Assembly: GCA_002968845.1 (NCBI GenBank)
Contig: PVBG01000005.1
Location: forward strand, 124,001 to 188,000
Reading direction: 5' to 3'
DNA from: Neorhizobium tomejilense
GTDB taxonomy: Bacteria; Pseudomonadota; Alphaproteobacteria; Rhizobiales; Rhizobiaceae
Length of the DNA stretch: 64,000 nucleotides
This document shows positions 49,473 to 58,925 of the stretch, one piece after another; within the stretch, counting starts at the first letter, position 1, and every line of letters starts with the position of its first letter. The notes beneath the pieces were generated by a model that was given only the letters and a program-made list of their open reading frames with translations, did not search any database and was not told where the DNA came from. The position numbers were made by a program, and so were the translations under genes.

Positions 49473-50768
49473 ATGTCCAATAGATACTACAGGATGCGTT
49501 TGATTTCAGCGACCGCTGTTGCCCTCGCGGGTGGCATGTTCACGGCCGGCGCTGCTGCAGCGGACAGCGTTATTCGCTGGATGCATGTCGAGCAGGTGCC
49601 GGGGAACGTCGCGGTCTGGAACCAGATCGCCAGGGATTTCGAGGCCAAGCGCCCGGGCGTCAAGGTCGAGATGCAATTTCTGGAAAACCAGGCCTTCAAG
49701 GCTAAGCTGCCGACGCTTCTGCAATCGAAAGACGCGCCAAGCATCTTTTATACCTGGGGCGGCGGCGTCCTCAAGGCGCAGTCCGAGACCGGCACGTTGC
49801 GGCCGATCAATGCTGCGATCGACGCGAACGGAGGGGAATGGCGCAAGTCGATCAACGCCTCTGCCGTCGACGGCCTAACCTTCGACGGCAAGGTCTGGGC
49901 GTCGGCCGTCAGGACCGGCCTCGTTTCCTTTTATTACAACAAGGAAATGTTCAAGAAGGCGGGGGTCGATGCCTCGAAGATCGCGACTTGGGATGATTTC
50001 CTCGGTGCCGTCAAAACGCTGAAGCAGGCCGGCGTCACGCCGATTGCCGGCGGCGGGCGGGACAAGTGGCCCCTGCATTTCTACTGGAGCTATCTTTCGA
50101 TGCGCGAGGCGGGGCAAAAGGGCTTTGCCGATGCCAAGGCCGGCAAGAACGACGGCTTTGCCGGCAAGCCTTTCGTCAAGGCCGGCGAGCGCCTGGCCGA
50201 GCTCGGTAAGCTTGAGCCGTTCCAGAATGGCTATCTGGGTGCGACCTGGAACGATGCGCTTGCCACGTTCGGCGATGGCCGTGCTGCGATCATCCTGAGT
50301 TTCGAGAATACACCCTCGACCCAGGCGTCGAATTCGACCAGCCGCAAAGGCCTTGCCGACGACAATATCGGCCGCTTCCCGTTCCCCGTCGTCAGCGGAG
50401 GGGCCGGTGTGACCACCGACAGTTTCGGCGGTCTCAACGGATGGGCGGTCACCAAGAACGCGCCGCCTGAAACCGAGGAATTCCTCCGCTACATGGCAAG
50501 CGCCGACGTGCAGAAGCTTCTCGCCAGGGATACGCAGATCATGCCCGTCGCCAAGGGTGCGAGCGAAGCGATCTCCAAGCCACTGCTGAAGGAAGTTGCC
50601 GAAGCTCTTGCCAAGGAAACCTGGCACCAGAACTTCCTCGACCAGGACCTCGGTCCCAATGTCGGTGCGATCGTCAACGACATCAGCGTAGAAGTGGTCT
50701 CCGGCAGCATGAAACCGGCTGCCGCGGCGCAGCAAATCGAGGACGCCTATTCCCTCGAGCGAAAGTAA
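49473..50768 (+). CDS. Carbohydrate ABC transporter substrate-binding protein
   Basis: This 431-residue periplasmic sugar-binding protein has a signal peptide (RLISATAVALAGGMFTAGAA, then AADS). Cluster-B features are WNQIARDFEAKRPGVKVEMQ, DAPSIFYTWGGGVLKAQSET, GLVSFYYNKEMFKKAGVD and YLGATWNDALATFGDGRAAI. The ATG at 49473 follows GGGAGGAG. Related proteins bind oligosaccharides or pentose disaccharides. The ligand here is unknown. It does not closely resemble the remembered sequence of SmoF, so use for sulfoquinovose glycosides is unproven. A strong hairpin after the gene suggests higher expression of this subunit. Confidence 0.92.
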   Translation: MSNRYYRMRLISATAVALAGGMFTAGAAAADSVIRWMHVEQVPGNVAVWNQIARDFEAKRPGVKVEMQFLENQAFKAKLPTLLQSKDAPSIFYTWGGGVLKAQSETGTLRPINAAIDANGGEWRKSINASAVDGLTFDGKVWASAVRTGLVSFYYNKEMFKKAGVDASKIATWDDFLGAVKTLKQAGVTPIAGGGRDKWPLHFYWSYLSMREAGQKGFADAKAGKNDGFAGKPFVKAGERLAELGKLEPFQNGYLGATWNDALATFGDGRAAIILSFENTPSTQASNSTSRKGLADDNIGRFPFPVVSGGAGVTTDSFGGLNGWAVTKNAPPETEEFLRYMASADVQKLLARDTQIMPVAKGASEAISKPLLKEVAEALAKETWHQNFLDQDLGPNVGAIVNDISVEVVSGSMKPAAAAQQIEDAYSLERK

Positions 50769-50776
50769 GCGCAGCG

Positions 50777-50823
50777 CCGGCGCTCCCGCTCCCCTAAGGT
50801 TCCAGCAACCCTGGGAGCGCCGG
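50777..50823 (+). terminator. Intercistronic hairpin after the binding-protein gene
   Basis: CCGGCGCTCCC (50777-50787) and GGGAGCGCCGG (50813-50823) form a perfect 11-bp stem with a 25-base loop and no T-run. Hairpins at this place in ABC operons usually protect the binding-protein mRNA and lower permease expression. Confidence 0.6.
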
Positions 50824-50873
50824 TTCCCGTCCTCGCCTGACGGCGTCTCGCAGCCTGAAAGGCTCGAAAATCG

Positions 50874-51815
50874 ATGAGCGATATGCTGATGTCTGCCAAT
50901 GCCGTCCCGTCCGGGAATACACTTGCGGTATCGCGGCGCCGCAAGCGGTCCCTTGCCAACAGCAAGTGGCCGGTACTGATCCTGTTCCTGCCGCCGGCGC
51001 TTCTTCTGTTCACGGTGCTGGTCATTCTGCCCATGGGCGAGGCCGCCTGGTATTCCTTCTACAACTGGAACGGCTATGGCAGTCCGACGCAATGGGTCGG
51101 CTGGCGCAACTACCAGCTCATTTTCCGCAACAGCGCCTTCACCCAGGCATTGATCAACAACGGTCTGATCGTGCTTGCCTCGCTTTGCGTGCAGGTTCCG
51201 CTGGCGCTCTGGCTGGCGACGATGATCTCCAGCCGGATCAAGGGCGCGCTGTTCTTCCGGCTGATCTTCTTCCTGCCCTACGTGCTCGCGGATGTCGCGG
51301 CCGGCATGATCTGGCGTTTCGTCTACGATGGGGATTTCGGTCTCGTTGCCGGTATCTCGCAGATGCTCGGCGTCGAGCCGCCGTTCTGGCTGGCCGATCG
51401 GGACCTGGCGATCTACGCGATATTGGGCGTCGTGGTCTGGAAGTATTTCGGCTTTCACATGATGCTCTTCATCGCCGGCCTGCAGGCGATCGACAAGAGC
51501 GTGCTGGAAGCGGCTGACATCGACGGTGCGACCGGTTTCCAAAAATTCCGGCTTGTGACGTTGCCGCTGCTCGGTTCCACCGTGCGTCTTTCCGTCTTCT
51601 TTGCGGTCGTGGGCTCGCTGCAGCTTTTCGACATGATCATGCCGCTCACCGGCGGGGGGCCGTCGAACTCGACGCAGACGATGGTGACGTTCCTGTACAA
51701 TTTCGGGGTGACCCGCATGCAGGTCGGGTTCGGCAGCGCCGTCGGCGTGGTGCTGTTCGTGATCTGCGTGACGCTCGCCTTCAGCTACAAGCGGGTGTTC
51801 ATGCGCAATGACTGA
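50874..51815 (+). CDS. Carbohydrate ABC transporter permease (MalF/UgpA type)
   Basis: This 313-residue permease has six hydrophobic segments (first LILFLPPALLLFTVLVILPM). The EAA coupling motif is EAADIDGATGFQKFRLVTLP near residues 215-235. Its C-terminus overlaps the next permease by 8 bp. The ATG at 50874 lacks a strong Shine-Dalgarno; ATG 50883 and 50892 are also in frame. It forms a heterodimeric channel with the following permease. Confidence 0.92.
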   Translation: MSDMLMSANAVPSGNTLAVSRRRKRSLANSKWPVLILFLPPALLLFTVLVILPMGEAAWYSFYNWNGYGSPTQWVGWRNYQLIFRNSAFTQALINNGLIVLASLCVQVPLALWLATMISSRIKGALFFRLIFFLPYVLADVAAGMIWRFVYDGDFGLVAGISQMLGVEPPFWLADRDLAIYAILGVVVWKYFGFHMMLFIAGLQAIDKSVLEAADIDGATGFQKFRLVTLPLLGSTVRLSVFFAVVGSLQLFDMIMPLTGGGPSNSTQTMVTFLYNFGVTRMQVGFGSAVGVVLFVICVTLAFSYKRVFMRND

Positions 51816-52692
51816 TATTTCGACAGCACAGCCCATCGATGCCGCCAGCGCGCCGACGTCCGGCCAGCGGATCCGCGCCGGCACGCAGGTCTATATGTAC
51901 GTGTCGCTGATCATCGTGGCGGCAATCGTGGTGGTCCCGCTCATCAGCACAGCGCTCGGCGGCTTCAAGACCCTTGGCGAACTGCGCGGCAACCCCTTCG
52001 GCCTGCCGACGGAATGGCAGTGGTCGAACTACACGGATATCATCGTCAGCAAGCGCTACTGGCTGCAGATGAGCAATTCGCTGATCATCGCCCTGCTGAC
52101 GGTGTTCCTGACGTTGACCTTCGGCGCCATGGCCGCCTTCTGCTTCGCGCATATCCGCTTCTTCGGCGCCGATTACCTGGTCAACTATTTCCTGATCGGG
52201 CTGATGTTCCCGGCAGCGACGGCCATCCTGCCGCTCTACATCCGCATCCGTGATCTGGGGCTCATCGATACATACTGGGGCGTGGTGCTGCCGCAGGTGG
52301 CGTTCGGCATGGGTATGAGCATCATGCTGTTCCGCAACTACTTCCGCAATTTGCCGTCCGAGCTCTTCGACGCGGCCTTCGTGGATGGCTGCGGCTACAT
52401 GCGCTTCTTCTGGCACATCACGCTGCCGCTATCGCGGCCGATCATCGCCACCGTCGGCATCATCTCCTTCGTCGGCAGCTGGAACAGTTACATCGTGCCG
52501 CTGATCATGCTGAATTCCGAGAGCCGTTATCCCTGGCCGCTCGGCATCATGATCTATCGGGGCGAATTCAGCACCGAATGGCAGCTGGTGCTGGCCTTCA
52601 TCACACTCACCATCCTGCCAACCATCATCGCCTTCTTCCTGGCCCAGAAGCACATCATCGCCGGTCTGACCGCCGGTGCGGTGAAGTCCTGA
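51808..52692 (+). CDS. Carbohydrate ABC transporter permease (MalG/UgpE type)
   Basis: This 294-residue partner permease has membrane segments beginning [19 protein letters not shown] and an EAA-type loop [20 protein letters not shown] with a conserved Gly and Pro (ITLPLSRP). The start overlaps the previous permease. The last residues ([19 protein letters not shown]) are the usual MalG-family ending. It is followed after 22 bp by the ATPase gene. Confidence 0.92.
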   Translation: MTDISTAQPIDAASAPTSGQRIRAGTQVYMYVSLIIVAAIVVVPLISTALGGFKTLGELRGNPFGLPTEWQWSNYTDIIVSKRYWLQMSNSLIIALLTVFLTLTFGAMAAFCFAHIRFFGADYLVNYFLIGLMFPAATAILPLYIRIRDLGLIDTYWGVVLPQVAFGMGMSIMLFRNYFRNLPSELFDAAFVDGCGYMRFFWHITLPLSRPIIATVGIISFVGSWNSYIVPLIMLNSESRYPWPLGIMIYRGEFSTEWQLVLAFITLTILPTIIAFFLAQKHIIAGLTAGAVKS

Positions 52693-52714
52693 GCCCCGAC
52701 CCGGAGTAATTCGC

Positions 52715-53785
52715 ATGGCATCCGTCGAACTCAGACAAGTCCGCAAGGCCTATGGGGCGCTCTCGGTCATCCACGGCGTGTCGCTGGCGATCGAAGACGG
52801 CGAGTTCGTCGCGCTGGTTGGTCCGTCCGGCTGCGGAAAATCGACGCTGCTGCGGATGATTGCCGGGCTTGAGGAAATCACCGCCGGCGAGGTCATCATC
52901 GACAACGCTGTCGTCAACGAGCTTACGCCGCGCGAGCGCAACATCGCCATGGTGTTCCAGTCCTATGCGCTTTATCCGCACATGACGGTCGCCGAGAACA
53001 TGGGCTTCAACCTGCGCCTTTCCGGAACCCCGAAGCCGGTGATAGCCGAACGCGTCGCCGAGGCGGCGCGCATGCTCGACCTGATGCCGCTTCTCGACCG
53101 CAAGCCGGCGCAGCTTTCCGGCGGCCAGCGCCAGCGCGTCGCCATGGGCCGGGCGATCGTCCGCAACCCGGCCGTCTTCCTGTTCGACGAACCGCTTTCA
53201 AACCTCGACGCGAAACTCCGCGTGCAGATGCGCTCGGAGATCAAGCAGCTGCACCAGAAGGTCGGGACGACCTCGATCTACGTCACCCACGACCAGATCG
53301 AGGCGATGACGCTCGCCGACCGGATCGTCGTCCTCAACCAGGGTAGGGTGGAGCAGGAGGGCACGCCGATGGAGCTTTATCGCAAGCCGGCCAACCTCTT
53401 CGTCGCCGCCTTCATCGGTTCGCCGGCGATGAACATTCTCGACGGTACCGTCGATGGCGATGGCGGCGAGGCTGCCGCGCGTCTCGGCGACGGTACCTCG
53501 ATCCGCATCGCGCCGGAGCGCAAGGTGAAGCGCGGTCAGGCGATCAAGGTGGGCCTGCGTCCGGAACACCTGAGCCCTGGTGCGGGCGGGACGGCGCTTG
53601 CCGGCCAGACACTGCTGGTCGAGCCGACCGGCGCGCAGACCCACATCGTCTTCGATCTCGCCGGCCATCCGGTGGTCGCGATCGTCGACGGCGAATATCC
53701 GGCCCGCTACGGCGCACGGTTCGAAGCCAACATCCCGGCCGAACAGGTACATGTCTTCGACCGCGAAACGGGCGTTGCCCTCTAG
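52715..53785 (+). CDS. Carbohydrate ABC transporter ATP-binding protein (UgpC/MsmK/MalK type)
   Basis: This 356-residue ATPase has Walker [10 protein letters not shown] (residues 36-44), Q-loop [20 protein letters not shown], signature [15 protein letters not shown], Walker [17 protein letters not shown] and switch His [14 protein letters not shown]. The C-terminal regulatory TOBE domain runs from about residue 240 ([28 protein letters not shown]). It energises the two preceding permeases. The 3' end lies 22 bp from the convergent kinase gene. Confidence 0.94.
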   Translation: MASVELRQVRKAYGALSVIHGVSLAIEDGEFVALVGPSGCGKSTLLRMIAGLEEITAGEVIIDNAVVNELTPRERNIAMVFQSYALYPHMTVAENMGFNLRLSGTPKPVIAERVAEAARMLDLMPLLDRKPAQLSGGQRQRVAMGRAIVRNPAVFLFDEPLSNLDAKLRVQMRSEIKQLHQKVGTTSIYVTHDQIEAMTLADRIVVLNQGRVEQEGTPMELYRKPANLFVAAFIGSPAMNILDGTVDGDGGEAAARLGDGTSIRIAPERKVKRGQAIKVGLRPEHLSPGAGGTALAGQTLLVEPTGAQTHIVFDLAGHPVVAIVDGEYPARYGARFEANIPAEQVHVFDRETGVAL

Positions 53786-53807
53786 CTCGGCATTGCCGCA
53801 ACAGGCC

Positions 53808-54428
53808 TCAGAAGCTTTCGAGCCTGATGTCGGCCGGCCGCGAGTGGGTGAGGATGTAGCGGCCGTTCGGCAGGTCGTTGCCGTCGAGTTTCCACGCGAT
53901 CTGCGCCTCGTCGAGCCCGTAATGCACCCAACGCGCCTTGAGCCGCTCGCGCAGCACCTCTTCCGAAGGGCCGACGAAGATCGTGAAGTCGAACATCTCG
54001 GCGAGCCGCGACCACGGCGCTTCGTCAATCAGCAGGTAGTTGCCTTCCGCCAGAACGATATGGGTGTCGGGGGAGATGGGGCGGGCCGAGGCGATGGCGA
54101 TCTCGCGCGATCGATCGAAGACCGGCACCAGCACTTCCTCGTCTCCCTGCCGCACCGCTCTCAGGATGTCGGCAAAACCGCGCACGTCGAAAGTCTGCGG
54201 CGCGCCCTTGCGGGGCAACAGGCCGCGGGCTTCGAGGAGGCCATTGTCGAGGTGGAAGCCGTCCATCGGCAGGATTTCGGCGGTTTCCCCTCTCGCCAGG
54301 AGGGCTTCGTGCAGGGCGTCGGCGAGCGTGGATTTTCCGCCGCCCGGCGGGCCGGCGACCGCAACGATGAAACGTCGCCTGTCGCTCGCCCGCTCGATGA
54401 CGGTGTTGGTGATGTCGTCCAGTGTCAT
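53808..54428 (-). CDS. P-loop kinase of the uridine kinase/pantothenate kinase-like group (FrcK-like)
   Basis: This 206-residue P-loop protein has Walker A AGPPGGGKSTLADALHEALL (about residues 25-44), ILPMDGFHLDNGLLEARGLL (Asp and His of the substrate/Walker B region), IVLAEGNYLLIDEAPW and ERLKARWVHYGLDEAQIAWK. In rhizobia such kinases accompany sugar ABC systems (FrcK with the fructose importer). Here it converges with the sugar ABC operon, so a sugar or nucleoside kinase role is possible. The substrate is not determinable. Confidence 0.85.
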   Translation of the reverse strand: MTLDDITNTVIERASDRRRFIVAVAGPPGGGKSTLADALHEALLARGETAEILPMDGFHLDNGLLEARGLLPRKGAPQTFDVRGFADILRAVRQGDEEVLVPVFDRSREIAIASARPISPDTHIVLAEGNYLLIDEAPWSRLAEMFDFTIFVGPSEEVLRERLKARWVHYGLDEAQIAWKLDGNDLPNGRYILTHSRPADIRLESF

Positions 54429-54531
54429 TGCGCCGACGCCTTGCGTTTCATTTTATCGAAATGAACTTCTAGCGTCCCGCAATACGTTCAGGCAATCCAC
54501 GAAGGGATGGATGCGGCGCGGGGATGAGGTC

Positions 54532-56850
54532 CTATCGAGCGTTCTCCCTGGCCGCCTTCAGGGCGTCCCAAACCCTGTAAGGCGTCGCGGGCATGTCGAA
54601 ATCCTCGACGCCGGCCGAGCGAAGCGCATCCAGGACGGCGTTCATCAGCGTCGGCAGCGCCCCGGTCGTGCCGGCCTCGCCGCCGCCCTTGACGCCGAGC
54701 ACATTGGTGGGCGAGGGCGTCGGCAGGTCGAAGAAGCGCGGCGTTGGCATGAAGTCGGCGCGGGGCATGAAATAATCCATGAAGCTGGCAGTCAGCATCT
54801 GGCCGCTATCGCGATCATAAACGATATGCTCGCCGAAGACCTGGCCCGCGCCCTGGGCGAGGCCGCCGTGCATCTGGCCTTCGAGCAGCGTGTGGTTGAT
54901 GACATGGCCGGCATCATCGACGCCGATATAGGAGGTGACCTTGGTCTCGCCGGTATTCGGGTCGATCTCCACTTCGGCCACATGCACGCCGCCGGGGAAA
55001 TTTCGCTCCGGCTGGATCGAGGCGAGCGTATCCAGTGCGTTGCCCTCCGGCGTGACGTTGCGGGCGGCGAGCTCCAGAAGCGAGACCGACATGTTGGTGC
55101 CGGCCACCTTGTAGTGGCCGTCATCGAACTCGATGTCGGTTTCCGAGGCTTCCAGTGCCTCGGCGGCGAGCTTCAGGCCCTTCTTGACCACCTCGCGGGA
55201 GGTGATCGTGAGGGAGGCGCCGTGCGAGGCCATGGTCCGCGATCCCATGGTGCCGGCACCCTTGAGCCTGTGAGGCGCATGAACGCTGTTGGCGCGCAGG
55301 TTGATCAGGTTCTCGTCGATGCCGAGTTCCCTGGCGACCAGCCGCGGCAGCACCGTCTCGTGGCCCTGACCGGCGGATCCGGACAGCGTGTAGAGCGCCA
55401 GCGTGCCGTCCGCCTCGAAGCGGATTTCGGTTTCTTCCGGCATATGGCCGCCGCCCGACGGCTCGACGAAGACGCCCATGCCGATGCCGCGCAGATTGCC
55501 GCGTTTCTCGGACTCCGTCCGGCGGGCTTCGAAACCACCCCAATCGGAGACCGATACGGCCTCTTCCAGCATCGCGACATAGCCGCCGCTGTCGTAGATC
55601 GTGGTCGGTGTCGTGTAGGGGTAGGCGTCGTCGGGGATGAGGTTCTTCCGGCGGATTTCGATCCGGTCCATGCCGAGATCGGTTGCGGCCTGATCCACCA
55701 GCCGCTCGACGAAATAATTGATGTCCGGACGGCCTGCGCCGCGATAGGCGGCGATCGGCGAGGTATTGGTGAAGGCGAGGCGGTTGAGGCCGAATACCGC
55801 TGGGATGCGGTAACAGCCGGTGCCCGTCAGCATCGGGTTCAGGACGTTGATCAGCGCGCCGGGCGGCGAATGATAAGCGCCGAGATCGCAAACGATATTC
55901 ATCCGGATGGCGAGGAAGTCGCCGGTTTCGCTGAGAGCAAGCTCGCCGGTGAACCTGACAGCGCGGCCGTGATAATCGGCGAGGAAGCTTTCCGTGCGGC
56001 TGGCCGTCCAGCGCACCGGCCGACAGAGTTTCCTGGCTGCGAGCATGATCGCCGCATATTCCGGATAGGCCGCGCCACGGATGCCGAAGCTGCCGCCGAC
56101 ATCGCCCATGTGATGCCGCACCTTTTCCGGCGGGTGGTCGGTGAAACGGGCAAGGCCATCGGCGAGGCCCGTGCCCTGGCTGGCGGAATAGACGTCGAAG
56201 ACCTCCGTCTCGGCGTCGTATGCCGCCATGAAGGATTTGAGTTCGAGCGGGTTGGCGGCGACGCGTTGCGACTCGACCGTCAGTGTCGAGATATGCGCGG
56301 CCTTGGCGAAGGCTTCATCGGCCGTCGCCCTGTCGCCGAAACTGTGCAGGAAAACCAGGTTGCCCGGCACCTCGTCGAAAAGCTGCGGCGCGCCGTCTTC
56401 CAGCGCTGCCTCCGGATCGATGATAGCCGGCAGGTCCTCGTAATCGACCGCGATCAGCTCGACCGCATCGGCAGCCGCCTCGGCACTGTCGGCCACGACC
56501 ATGGCAACCGGTTCGCCGACGAAACGGACGCGGTCGGTCGACAGCGCATAGCGGTGCGGTGCCTTGATCTTCATCCCATCGACGCCGGGGAAAGAGACCA
56601 GCGGGCCGGGAGCGATCAGGTTTGCTTCGAGCGCATCCTTGCCGGTCAGCACGATATGGACGCCCGGTGCGGCGAGCGCCGCCTCGACATCGATCGAAAC
56701 GATGCGCGCATGCGGCTGGTCGGCTCTCAAGAATGCGGCGTGGAGCTGGTTATCCAGCACCTTGTCTGCGGTATAGGCGCCCTGGCCGGTAACAAGTCTT
56801 ATGTCTTCCCGGCGACCGGTGAAGACCTCGTGATCACTGCTCAAAACCAC
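54532..56850 (-). CDS. Molybdenum hydroxylase large subunit (xanthine dehydrogenase/CoxL form II family), without S and M partner genes
   Basis: This 772-residue molybdopterin-binding subunit has GDVGGSFGIRGAAYPEYAAI, AYRGAGRPDINYFVERLVDQ (the AYRGAGR form typical of form-II CoxL rather than the CSFR loop of true CO dehydrogenase), SGSAGQGHETVLPRL and the catalytic Glu in VKGGGEAGTTG. Such enzymes hydroxylate aromatic heterocycles or aldehydes. The usual [2Fe-2S] and FAD subunit genes are not adjacent on either side, so they must be elsewhere or the gene is orphaned. The frame starts at GTG 56850; TTG 56844, with better spacing to GGGAGAG, is an alternative. The substrate is unknown. Confidence 0.87.
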   Translation of the reverse strand: MVLSSDHEVFTGRREDIRLVTGQGAYTADKVLDNQLHAAFLRADQPHARIVSIDVEAALAAPGVHIVLTGKDALEANLIAPGPLVSFPGVDGMKIKAPHRYALSTDRVRFVGEPVAMVVADSAEAAADAVELIAVDYEDLPAIIDPEAALEDGAPQLFDEVPGNLVFLHSFGDRATADEAFAKAAHISTLTVESQRVAANPLELKSFMAAYDAETEVFDVYSASQGTGLADGLARFTDHPPEKVRHHMGDVGGSFGIRGAAYPEYAAIMLAARKLCRPVRWTASRTESFLADYHGRAVRFTGELALSETGDFLAIRMNIVCDLGAYHSPPGALINVLNPMLTGTGCYRIPAVFGLNRLAFTNTSPIAAYRGAGRPDINYFVERLVDQAATDLGMDRIEIRRKNLIPDDAYPYTTPTTIYDSGGYVAMLEEAVSVSDWGGFEARRTESEKRGNLRGIGMGVFVEPSGGGHMPEETEIRFEADGTLALYTLSGSAGQGHETVLPRLVARELGIDENLINLRANSVHAPHRLKGAGTMGSRTMASHGASLTITSREVVKKGLKLAAEALEASETDIEFDDGHYKVAGTNMSVSLLELAARNVTPEGNALDTLASIQPERNFPGGVHVAEVEIDPNTGETKVTSYIGVDDAGHVINHTLLEGQMHGGLAQGAGQVFGEHIVYDRDSGQMLTASFMDYFMPRADFMPTPRFFDLPTPSPTNVLGVKGGGEAGTTGALPTLMNAVLDALRSAGVEDFDMPATPYRVWDALKAARENAR

Positions 56851-56935
56851 TCTCCCACGCCATGCAATTTTCTGCCGGAGATATCTCTACCGCCTCTGAG
56901 CCGCGAATGGAAAGCCGCCTCTGGTCTACCTTTTT

Positions 56936-57931
56936 CTACTTCGTCACATCGATCACCACACGCCCGCGAATTTTCCCCGCAATAATATCCTCGGCGAGTT
57001 GCGGCAGGTTGGACATCGGCTCCGTCGTGGTGATTTCCGAAAGCTTGGCGGGATCGAGATCGCGGGCGAGCCGCGCCCATGCCGACAGACGCTGTTCTCG
57101 GGTGGCGATGACGCTGTCGACCCCGATCAGCGTCACGGCACGCAGGATATGCGGCAGCACGGTTCCCGTAAGGTCGGCCCCGCCGGCAAGGCCGCAGGCG
57201 GCGATGGCGCAGCCGCGCATCGTCTGGGAGAGCGCGTTGACGAGCGTCGTCGAGCCGACGCTATCGATGCCGCCGGTCCAGCGTTCCTTTTGCAGCGGAC
57301 CGCCCTTTTCGGCAAGCGCGGCGCGATCGATAAAATTGGTGGCACCGAGCGAGGCGAGGTAGTCGTGCGTTTCCGGACGACCGGTTGAGGCGGTGACGTT
57401 GTAGCCGCGGGCTGCCAGCAGCGCGACTGCCACCGAGCCGACGCCGCCGGCTGCACCGGTGACCAGCACTTCGCCCTCACCGGGCTTGATCGAACCCCAT
57501 TTTTCCAGCGCATCGACGCAGAGTGCCGCGGTATAACCCGCGGTGCCGATTGCCATCGCCTGTTCCATCGAAAAAGCGTCGGGCAGGCGGATCAGCCATT
57601 CCGGCTTGACGCGCTGGTAGCGGCCGAAGGCGCCCCATTCGGTTTCGGAAAGGCCCCAGCCGTTCAGCACGACCTTGTCGCCGGCCTTCCATTCCGGCGA
57701 GCGGGATTCGACGACGGTGCCGGAGAGGTCGATGCCGCCGATCATCGGCATCCGCCTGGCGATGCGGCCCTTGCCAGTGATCGCCAAGCCGTCCTTGTAG
57801 TTGAGCGTCGAATAGGCGATCTCGACCAGCACGTCATTGTCGGGAAGATCGGCGATCGAGATCTCCCTGAAGGCGCCTTTCGGCTTGCCGTCGACGGCAT
57901 CGATCACCATGGCGGTGAAGGTCTCGGTCAT
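56936..57931 (-). CDS. acuI: AcuI/YhdH-type acrylyl-CoA reductase (medium-chain dehydrogenase superfamily)
   Basis: This 331-residue zinc-less MDR reductase opens FTAMVIDAVDGKPKGAFREI and has YSTLNYKDGLAITGKGRIAR, GGIDLSGTVVESRSPEWKAG, an NADPH-binding VLVTGAAGGVGSVAVALLAA and PYLASLGA-like residues (here DYLASLGATNFIDRAAL). The YKDGLA/GxG pattern is that of AcuI, which detoxifies acryloyl-CoA to propionyl-CoA. The ATG at 57931 follows GGGAGAGAG. It probably forms an operon with the GntR gene 33 bp upstream; an acrylate source in this neighbourhood is not evident. Confidence 0.85.
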   Translation of the reverse strand: MTETFTAMVIDAVDGKPKGAFREISIADLPDNDVLVEIAYSTLNYKDGLAITGKGRIARRMPMIGGIDLSGTVVESRSPEWKAGDKVVLNGWGLSETEWGAFGRYQRVKPEWLIRLPDAFSMEQAMAIGTAGYTAALCVDALEKWGSIKPGEGEVLVTGAAGGVGSVAVALLAARGYNVTASTGRPETHDYLASLGATNFIDRAALAEKGGPLQKERWTGGIDSVGSTTLVNALSQTMRGCAIAACGLAGGADLTGTVLPHILRAVTLIGVDSVIATREQRLSAWARLARDLDPAKLSEITTTEPMSNLPQLAEDIIAGKIRGRVVIDVTK

Positions 57932-57964
57932 GTCTCTCTCCCGATATCGTGGCGATGTTGGTTT

Positions 57965-58723
57965 TTAAGCGGAGGCCTGTGTGGCGGCATCGCGCCTGGC
58001 GCGCGCGTCGAGCACGGCGGAATAACTTTCGCGCACATAGGCCAGCAGCCGGGCCAGCGCATCGGCGGCCTTGGCATCCTCGCGGCTGCGCACCGCGTCG
58101 ACGATTTCCTGGTGCAGCGAGGCGACGTGGCGCCGTTCGCGAACCCGGAAGACGATCATGTTGGTGATCGGAATGAAGGCCTCGATGACGGTGTACATCA
58201 TCAGCTTCAACGGGCCGTTGCCGGTCGATTCCACCAGCGCTCTGTGAAAACGCACGTCCGAAGCGCAGAAATCTTCGTCGCTAACAGCCTCGTCGAGCTG
58301 CACCGCGATTTCCGCTTCCATCGCAGCGAGGTCGGTTTCGCTGCGATTTGCGGCGGCCAGCCGGCAGCAGACGGCTTCCGTTTCCAGCCTGGCGGTGATG
58401 ATCTCTTCGATGTCGAAGGCGCCGATGCCGACCAGCAGGGTGGCGGCGCCGGTGATTGCCTTCGAAAGACCTTCCGGGTCCGGCCGCTTGACGAAATTGC
58501 CGCCGGTCGGTCCGCGTTTGGAATGGATGAGGTTCTGGGCCGCGAGGCGCTTCAGGGCCTCGCGCACCGTCGGGCGGGAAATGCCGAAGCTTCGGGCAAG
58601 TTCTTCCTCGGTTGGCAGGCGTTCGTCGATCTTCAGCCGGCCGTCCATGATTGCGGAACGGATATTGTCCGATACTTGTCTGGCGATGCCCGTGCGGACG
58701 ACCTCGTCGTATTTGAGGATCAT
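57965..58723 (-). CDS. GntR-family regulator (FadR/FCD subfamily)
   Basis: This 252-residue regulator has a winged helix at the N-terminus (IARQVSDNIRSAIMDGRLKI, LPTEEELARSFGISRPTVRE, HSKRGPTGGNFVKRP). An all-helical FCD domain follows, whose metal/ligand residues sit in ASDVRFHRALVEST (Asp and His) and VASLHQEIVDAVRSRE (second His). Such regulators sense organic acids. The ATG at 58723 follows GGAAGGGTGAC. It is divergent from the FAD-linked dehydrogenase/indolepyruvate oxidoreductase pair over about 200 bp and probably controls both directions. Confidence 0.9.
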   Translation of the reverse strand: MILKYDEVVRTGIARQVSDNIRSAIMDGRLKIDERLPTEEELARSFGISRPTVREALKRLAAQNLIHSKRGPTGGNFVKRPDPEGLSKAITGAATLLVGIGAFDIEEIITARLETEAVCCRLAAANRSETDLAAMEAEIAVQLDEAVSDEDFCASDVRFHRALVESTGNGPLKLMMYTVIEAFIPITNMIVFRVRERRHVASLHQEIVDAVRSREDAKAADALARLLAYVRESYSAVLDARARRDAATQASA

Positions 58724-58925
58724 GTCACCCTTCCCATGGTTCCTGCCATAGTGATGCCACGGGAGGGGCAAAAAGGCTACTGCTTTTTAAATATAGGTTT
58801 GACAAATAGGGGAATGGGAATAACTTCGCCCCCAAGAAAAAAGGGGAACGAGAGAATGGGCGCAATCGCATTCGGCCGAGCCGGAGCGCAGGGCTGGGAC
58901 GCAGGTTTTGCGGGGGAGGCGGGCT

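Noticed and set aside
54040-56985. Open frame of 981 codons opposite the kinase and molybdenum hydroxylase genes
   Set aside because: Shadow of two real minus-strand genes, without family motifs.
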